From an uncultured Acidobacteriota bacterium (lineage in GTDB: Bacteria; Acidobacteriota; Terriglobia; Bryobacterales; Bryobacteraceae), in contig CALFYN010000801.1 in assembly GCA_937952345.1 (NCBI GenBank), positions 1-13,782 on the forward strand: 13,782 nt of DNA. Direction: 5' to 3'. A model generated the notes under the pieces. It did not search any database. It was not told the origin of the DNA and saw only the letters and a list, made by a program, of their open reading frames with translations. Positions 9,519-13,782 of this stretch are shown piece after piece (position 1 is the stretch's first letter; each line of letters begins with the position of its first letter). The position numbers and the translations under genes are program-made.

Positions 9519-11324
9519 CTACTGCGGTGGGCGGCGCAGTGCGATGCCGAGGTCGCGGAGGGATTTCTCCGGAACCTGTGAAGGCGCGTCGCACATGAGG
9601 TCGGTACCCTTGGCGGTCTTGGGGAACGGAATGACCTCGCGGATGGACTTTTCGCCGGCGAGCAGCATGACGAGGCGATCGAGGCCGAGGGCGATTCCGC
9701 CGTGTGGTGGAGCACCGTATTCGAGGGCATCCAGCAGGAAGCCGAACTTCATGCGGGCTTCTTCATCACTGAGGCCGAGCGCGGCGAACACCTTGGCCTG
9801 CACGTCGCGGCGGTGAATACGGATGGAGCCGGAACCGAGTTCAATGCCGTCCATGACGATGTCGTAGGATTTGGCGCGGCAACGGGCGGGGTCGGAGGTT
9901 AGCTTTTCGAGGTCCTCATCGTGGACGGAGGTGAAGGGGTGATGAGCAGCGTTCCAGCGGCTTTCTTCCTCGTCCCATTCGAACATGGGGAAATCAACGA
10001 CCCATAACAATTTGAAGCGATTCTGTTCGAAACATTTGTGTTTGGCTTCGTACTTGCGGGCGGCTTCGAGGCGGAGTTGGCCGCAGGCGAGCAGAACGGT
10101 CTCTTCGGGGCGGTGGCCCTTCTTTTCGCCGACCCAGCCGGCGAGGATGAGCAGGTCGTTCTCCCCTGCCCCGCTGCGTTCGCGGACTTTGGCCATCTGC
10201 TCGGGGAAGTCGCGTTCGAGGCGCTTGGCGTCGTCGTAGACGCGGAGGCCCCGCTCCTGTCCGTAGGCTTTGAGATCGTCGCGTTCCTTACGGGACGGCT
10301 GGCCGGTGTTGGGGATGACGATAGCCACCAGCGGCAAGCCATCGGCCGTCAATCCGCTGCCTTCGAAGAGGTCTTCGACGCAGTAGAAGGGCGGGATGCG
10401 CATGTCGGGCTTGTCGATGCCGTAGGAGCGCATCGCCTGCGCGTAGGTGAGGCGCGGGAACGGGGTTTCCACATCGAATCCGGCGGCTACGAATATCTGC
10501 TTCACCATACCTTCGACGGCGTTGTAGATGGTCTCGGGTTGCGGGAAGGACATCTCCATGTCGATTTGGGTGAATTCGTACTGGCGGTCGGCACGGAGAT
10601 CTTCGTCGCGGAAGCAGCGCACGATTTGGAAGTACTTTTCATAGCCGGAGACCATGAGGAGTTGCTTGAAGATCTGCGGGGACTGCGGCAGCGCATAGAA
10701 ATAGCCCTGGGACATGCGGCTGGGGACAAGGAAGTCACGCGCGCCTTCGGGCGTCGACTTGGTCATGAAGGGTGTTTCGATTTCGAGGAAACCCTGCGAG
10801 TAGAGGTATTCGCGCACGGCGAAGGAGATCTTGGAACGCAGAATGATGTTCTTCTGCATCTGCGGGCGGCGCAGATCCACGTAGCGGTACTTGAGGCGGA
10901 CGTCTTCGGCGATTTCGGAGAATTCGTCGAGCGGGAACGGCGGCACGCGGCTTTCGTTGAGAATCCAGATTTTGTCGGCGACGACTTCCACTTCGCCGGT
11001 GGGGATATTGGGATTGATGGTGGAATCGCTACGCTTTTCGACGTGGCCTTCGACGGCGATGACGAATTCGCTGCGCACGATCTCAGCTTTGGCGTGCACC
11101 TCAGCGCTGACGTCCTCGTGGAAGACGACCTGGGTGACACCCTCGCGGTCGCGGAGATGGATGAAGATGACCGCGCCGAGATCGCGGCGGCGGTGAACCC
11201 AGCCCATGAGAAGGGCGCGCTTGCCCGCGTCGGAAGGGCGCAGTTCGCCGCAATGATGCGTGCGGCGCAGTTCTCCGAGGAAATCGAGAGGAACGGATTG
11301 ACGTTGTTCGGGTGTTTCAGCCAT
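9519..11324 (-). CDS. aspS: Aspartyl-tRNA synthetase (bacterial type)
   Basis: This cytoplasmic class II synthetase charges tRNA-Asp. It has 601 residues, normal for the bacterial form with its insertion domain. The N-terminal OB-fold anticodon-binding domain contains LLMGWVHRRRDLGAVIFIHL (38-57). The catalytic core includes TPEGARDFLVPSR (191-203), ALPQSPQIFKQLLMVSG (211-227), motif 2 FRDEDLRADRQ (238-248) and motif 3 GIALGLDRLVMLL (543-555). The GAD-type insertion lies at about 305-430. I chose the ATG at 11324 because it overlaps the hisS stop in ATGGCTGA; the frame runs upstream to 11423, but that part is within hisS. Two details: Leu49 of RRRDL matches discriminating AspRS of E. coli and Thermus as I recall them, and Tyr249 replaces the Pro of the usual RQPEFTQ. 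It is the third gene of its operon. Confidence 0.97.
   Translation of the reverse strand: MAETPEQRQSVPLDFLGELRRTHHCGELRPSDAGKRALLMGWVHRRRDLGAVIFIHLRDREGVTQVVFHEDVSAEVHAKAEIVRSEFVIAVEGHVEKRSDSTINPNIPTGEVEVVADKIWILNESRVPPFPLDEFSEIAEDVRLKYRYVDLRRPQMQKNIILRSKISFAVREYLYSQGFLEIETPFMTKSTPEGARDFLVPSRMSQGYFYALPQSPQIFKQLLMVSGYEKYFQIVRCFRDEDLRADRQYEFTQIDMEMSFPQPETIYNAVEGMVKQIFVAAGFDVETPFPRLTYAQAMRSYGIDKPDMRIPPFYCVEDLFEGSGLTADGLPLVAIVIPNTGQPSRKERDDLKAYGQERGLRVYDDAKRLERDFPEQMAKVRERSGAGENDLLILAGWVGEKKGHRPEETVLLACGQLRLEAARKYEAKHKCFEQNRFKLLWVVDFPMFEWDEEESRWNAAHHPFTSVHDEDLEKLTSDPARCRAKSYDIVMDGIELGSGSIRIHRRDVQAKVFAALGLSDEEARMKFGFLLDALEYGAPPHGGIALGLDRLVMLLAGEKSIREVIPFPKTAKGTDLMCDAPSQVPEKSLRDLGIALRRPPQ
9521..9540. 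repeat. Hairpin at the RND/aspS convergent junction
   Basis: ACTGCG (9521-9526) and CGCAGT (9535-9540) are perfect 6-base inverted arms with an 8-base loop. The stem starts 8 bp after the RND stop codon and lies within the last codons and stop of aspS. No U tract follows on either strand, so it is at most a U-less terminator or 3'-end stabilising stem. Chance occurrence is possible in such GC-rich sequence. Confidence 0.3.
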
Positions 11325-12564
11325 ACAGACGCTCCGCGAGCTGGTCGCGGGTAACATTCTCCTGCTCGCCCGATGCCATGTTTTTGAGGGCATAGAAACC
11401 GGACGAAATTTCGTTATCACCAACGATTAGGGTATAGCGGGCATTCAACTTGTTGGCGAGTTCCATGGCCCGCTTCAACTTACCTTCGAACGCAAGGTCG
11501 ACGCGAACGCCGTGCCTGCGCAGATCGCGCGCCAGGGCGGTGGAGTGCCGCAGCGCGTTTTCGCCCATGGGAGCGATGTAGAGATCAATGGAGCCGTGCA
11601 CGGCGTTCGGCTGGGCTTCCTGGACGCTCATCACCAGGCGGTCTTCTCCAATGGAGAAGCCGATGCCGGGCGAATGGACACGCGAGCCGAGCGATTCGGC
11701 GAGCCCATCGTAGCGGCCTCCGCCGAGAACGGAGTTCTGCGCGCCGAGGGCACCGTGGACCACTTCGAACGTGGTGCGCATGTAGTAGTCGAGGCCGCGC
11801 ACCAGACGGGGGCGGACTTCGTAGGCGATGCCGCGGTCATCGAGAAACATGCGGACAGCGGCGAAGTGTTTGGCGCACGCTTCGCAAAGGTGGTCGAGGA
11901 TGGACGGCAGCGTTTCGATGATGGGCTGGTCGTGGGGGATCTTGCAATCGAGCACGCGCAGCGCGTTCGTGGTGGAGCGGCGCTGGCAATCCTCACACAA
12001 CTGCGAGGCTTTAGTGGCGAGTTCCTCTTTGAGTTTGGCGATGAATTTCGGGCGGCATTCCTTGCAGCCGACCGAATTGAGGATGAGGTGGAACCCTTCG
12101 AGGCCGCAACGGGAAAGGATTTCCACCACCATTTCGATGACTTCGGCATCGACGGCGGGGGATTCGGATCCGATGACTTCGGCGCCGATTTGGGAGAACT
12201 GACGGTAGCGGCCTTTCTGCGGACGCTCGCGGCGGAACATGGGGCCGATGTAGTAGAGCTTCTGGAGGCCGGGGCGCTGGTCGAGGCGATGCTCGATGTA
12301 GGAGCGAATGACGGAAGCGGTGTTTTCGGGGCGCAGGGTGAGCGATGAGCCGTCTTTGTCGTCGAAGGTGTACATTTCCTTCGAAACGATGTCGGTTTCC
12401 TCACCGACGCCGCGGGCAAAGAGGGCGGTTTCCTCGAAGATTGGCGTGCGCACTTCGCTGTAGTTATAGGAATGCATCACGCTGCGTGACACGGCTTCGA
12501 CGCGATTCCAGACATGGGAATCGGGCGGCAGAATGTCGCGGGTTCCTTTGACGGCTCGAATCAA
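11317..12564 (-). CDS. hisS: Histidyl-tRNA synthetase
   Basis: This class II synthetase charges tRNA-His. It has 415 residues, within the normal range. Visible elements: N-terminal VKGTRDILPPDS (5-16), TLRPENTASVIRSYIEH (76-92), motif 2 FRRERPQKGRYRQFSQIGAE (110-129), the histidine-specific RGLDYYMRTTFEV (256-268), motif 3 region SVLGGGRYDGL (278-288) and GIGFSIGEDRL (300-310). The C-terminal anticodon-binding domain covers about 325-415. The insertion region carries CKEC (167-170), CEDC (190-193), Cys207 and CEAC (227-230), a cysteine set that could bind zinc and is seen in many bacterial HisRS. It overlaps the upstream carbonic-anhydrase-like gene by ATGA at 12564-12561 and the downstream aspS by 8 bp, so all three are probably co-transcribed and coupled. 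A hisS-aspS pair is a common bacterial arrangement. Confidence 0.97.
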   Translation of the reverse strand: MIRAVKGTRDILPPDSHVWNRVEAVSRSVMHSYNYSEVRTPIFEETALFARGVGEETDIVSKEMYTFDDKDGSSLTLRPENTASVIRSYIEHRLDQRPGLQKLYYIGPMFRRERPQKGRYRQFSQIGAEVIGSESPAVDAEVIEMVVEILSRCGLEGFHLILNSVGCKECRPKFIAKLKEELATKASQLCEDCQRRSTTNALRVLDCKIPHDQPIIETLPSILDHLCEACAKHFAAVRMFLDDRGIAYEVRPRLVRGLDYYMRTTFEVVHGALGAQNSVLGGGRYDGLAESLGSRVHSPGIGFSIGEDRLVMSVQEAQPNAVHGSIDLYIAPMGENALRHSTALARDLRRHGVRVDLAFEGKLKRAMELANKLNARYTLIVGDNEISSGFYALKNMASGEQENVTRDQLAERLYG

Positions 12565-13076
12565 TTGGTTTCTTCCTTGTATGCCTGGCGCAGATCGCTG
12601 TAATGTTCGGCGTTGCGTTTGAAGCGCTCGCGTTCTTCCAGGGTCACTTCACGACGGACTTTGGCGGGCACTCCCATGACGAGGCTGAAGGCTGGGATAT
12701 CGGCTCCTTCGGGGACGAGCGCTCCGGCGGCGATGACCGAACCTTGTCCGATGCGGGCGCCGTTGAGCACGATGGCGCCGATGCCGATGAGGCAATCGTC
12801 TTCGATGGTGCATCCGTGGAGAACCACGGAATGGCCGATGGTGACTCGATTTCCGATGATCAACGGGTGTTTCTGATACTCCACGTGGAGGACGGAATTG
12901 TCCTGGACGCTGGTGGTGTCGCCGATGCGGATGTAGTGTACGTCACCACGGATGGTGGCGTTGGGCCAGACGCTGGAGTTTTCGCCGATGACGATATCGC
13001 CGATCAACTGCGCGCTGGGATCAATGTAACAAGATGGGGCGACTTTGGGAGTAATGCCCCGGAAGGAGCGTATCAT
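12561..13076 (-). CDS. Gamma-carbonic-anhydrase-like hexapeptide-repeat protein (YrdA/PaaY type)
   Basis: This 171-residue protein has a left-handed parallel beta-helix, seen as repeated [LIV]-G-x4 hexapeptides from about 15 to 135 (IGDIVIGENSSVWPNATIRG, then IGNRVTIGHSVVLHG, then IGIGAIVLNGARIG), closed by a C-terminal helix (145-168). The three zinc ligands of gamma carbonic anhydrase are present as His64, His82 and His87, with the 5-residue spacing of the last two and the Gln58-Asp59 pair six before His64, as in Methanosarcina Cam. Arg43 and Asp45 (RGDV) also match. The Cam proton-shuttle glutamates are not evident: Val46 occupies the Glu62 position. Hence it belongs to the YrdA/PaaY-like branch, whose members often have weak or unproven carbonic anhydrase activity; acyltransferase function is less likely. 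It is first in the operon with hisS and aspS (ATGA overlap). Confidence 0.9.
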   Translation of the reverse strand: MIRSFRGITPKVAPSCYIDPSAQLIGDIVIGENSSVWPNATIRGDVHYIRIGDTTSVQDNSVLHVEYQKHPLIIGNRVTIGHSVVLHGCTIEDDCLIGIGAIVLNGARIGQGSVIAAGALVPEGADIPAFSLVMGVPAKVRREVTLEERERFKRNAEHYSDLRQAYKEETN

Positions 13077-13094
13077 GAGTGCCGGGTAGTCTTC

Positions 13095-13106
13095 TATGCT
13101 AACATA
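13095..13106. promoter_or_regulatory. Symmetric AT element between divergent genes, candidate bidirectional -10
   Basis: TATG-CTAA-CATA is a dyad lying in the 38-bp gap between the carbonic-anhydrase-like gene (minus) and the PaiB-like gene (plus). It reads TATGCT forward and TATGTT in reverse, each 4 of 6 matches to TATAAT. It would give leaders of about 8 nt on the plus strand and 12-20 nt on the minus strand. No -35 is convincing on either side. Confidence 0.3.
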
Positions 13107-13114
13107 CGCGGCCT

Positions 13115-13753
13115 ATGGAAACGATCTATATTCCGGAGCGGCACCGGGAGCGGGATCCGGAACGGATTCTGTCGTTCCTGGAGGAATTCCCGTTTGCGAC
13201 GGTCATTACGGCGAAACCCGGGTTGCAGGCGTCGCATGTGCCGCTGTTGCTGAGCCGTGACGGGGGCCGGATCGGACGGATTGAAGGGCACCTGGCGAAG
13301 GGGAATCCGCAACTGGAGGCCTTCGACGGCGAACAGGATACGCTGATTGTGTTTCGGGGTCCGCACGCCTATATTTCGCCAGCGTGGTATGAGACGGAGC
13401 AGAGTGTGCCGACATGGAACTTCGCGGTGGTGCATGTGACGGGGCGGGCGAGGGTTGTGCGGGATGCGGAACGTCTGGAGGCATTTCTCACGAGGCTGAC
13501 GTCGCGGCATGAGGCCCATGAAGAGACGAACTGGACGATGGACGGGCTGAGCGCAACCTATAAGAGCAACATGTTACGCGGTGCGGTGATGTTCGAGATG
13601 GACATCGAAAATATTGAGGCCAAGTTCAAGACCGGCGCGGAGCGATCGGCGGCGGACCGTACGGGGATGCTGGCGGGATTGGCGCAGAGCAAGCCGGAGC
13701 GGACGATGGCCGAGTTCATGGATGCGGCGTACCGGCGGATTCACACCGATTGA
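13115..13753 (+). CDS. PaiB-like FMN-binding protein (putative negative regulator family)
   Basis: This 212-residue protein matches the PaiB/FMN-binding split-barrel family, named for Bacillus subtilis PaiB, reported as a repressor of sporulation and degradative-enzyme genes. Landmarks: N-terminal IYIPERHRERDPERILSFLE (4-23), FPFATVIT (25-32), ASHVPLLL (39-46), EGHLAKGNPQ (57-66), the strongly conserved FRGPHAYISPAWYET (80-94) and VPTWNFAVVHVTGRARV (98-114), then KTGAERSAADRTGMLAGL (172-189), close to the family's 'KLSQNRSxxDRxGVxxGL'. Length is typical. It has no helix-turn-helix that I can see, so a direct DNA-binding role is doubtful, and many members may be flavin- or haem-binding. It is monocistronic here; PaiA's GNAT partner is not adjacent. 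No ribosome site is clear, so translation may start near a very short leader. Confidence 0.92.
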   Translation: METIYIPERHRERDPERILSFLEEFPFATVITAKPGLQASHVPLLLSRDGGRIGRIEGHLAKGNPQLEAFDGEQDTLIVFRGPHAYISPAWYETEQSVPTWNFAVVHVTGRARVVRDAERLEAFLTRLTSRHEAHEETNWTMDGLSATYKSNMLRGAVMFEMDIENIEAKFKTGAERSAADRTGMLAGLAQSKPERTMAEFMDAAYRRIHTD

Positions 13754-13782
13754 ACGGTGTCGCTCTCCGTGGTGTCGCCTTC
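13754..13782. other. Right-edge remnant
   Basis: The last 29 bases follow the PaiB-like stop codon. I see no terminator hairpin or feature. All three minus-strand frames are short and undecidable, so a convergent gene may or may not end here. Confidence 0.3.

Noticed and set aside
10038..11354. 438-codon open frame on the plus strand inside aspS
   Set aside because: It is antisense to conserved AspRS motifs; the translation is repetitive Gly/Val/Asp/Phe-rich and matches nothing known to me.
11325..11423. 33-residue N-terminal extension of AspRS
   Set aside because: It lies within hisS; the ATG at 11324 gives a normal N-terminus and a typical 8-bp operon overlap.

Overview
The window is a densely packed bacterial chromosomal segment, GC-rich by eye. 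Gene content and style fit Acidobacteriota, perhaps the Solibacter/Bryobacter side of Terriglobia: a carboxypeptidase-regulatory-domain TonB receptor, an OmpA-domain protein behind a long N-terminal domain, a small soluble zinc-finger anti-sigma factor, and a RND pump. This taxonomic guess is inference from recognised families, not from a marker search. I see no mobile elements, tRNA or rRNA genes, CRISPR arrays or phage genes. No stretch over 300 bases lacks a gene; the largest gap is 118 bp (617-734).

Layout. (1) 1-616, minus: 5' part of a TonB-dependent receptor, running off the left edge. (2) 735-1535, plus: exported OmpA-family envelope protein. (3) 1525-2508, minus: class I fructose-1,6-bisphosphatase. 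(4) 2543-2965, plus: GNAT acetyltransferase. (5) 2940-3829, minus: ECF-type sigma factor and its RsrA-like zinc-finger anti-sigma factor, joined by an ATGA overlap. (6) 3906-9513, plus: a complete tripartite RND efflux operon (TolC-like channel, lipoprotein adaptor, inner-membrane pump), again with ATGA overlaps. (7) 9519-13076, minus: an operon of a gamma-carbonic-anhydrase-like protein, histidyl-tRNA synthetase and aspartyl-tRNA synthetase, all overlapping. (8) 13115-13753, plus: PaiB-like FMN-binding protein.

Functionally the window mixes housekeeping genes (gluconeogenesis, two aminoacyl-tRNA synthetases) with envelope and stress genes. The most suggestive association is the sigma/anti-sigma pair divergent from the efflux operon across only 76 bp, a gap with two short dyads, one over the sigma gene's ribosome-binding site. 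The anti-sigma factor matches the cysteine/histidine spacing I remember for the thiol-redox anti-sigma RsrA, so a redox- or electrophile-responsive efflux system is a reasonable hypothesis, not a demonstrated one.

The organisation is extremely compact. Convergent pairs overlap by 11 and 26 bp or sit 5 bp apart, with no room for ordinary terminators, and divergent pairs share 34-118 bp. I found no clearly undescribed system. The points worth a second look are the redox-type sigma module, the dyads in the shared promoter regions, the overlapping 3' ends, and a few residue-level oddities in AspRS and the RND pump.
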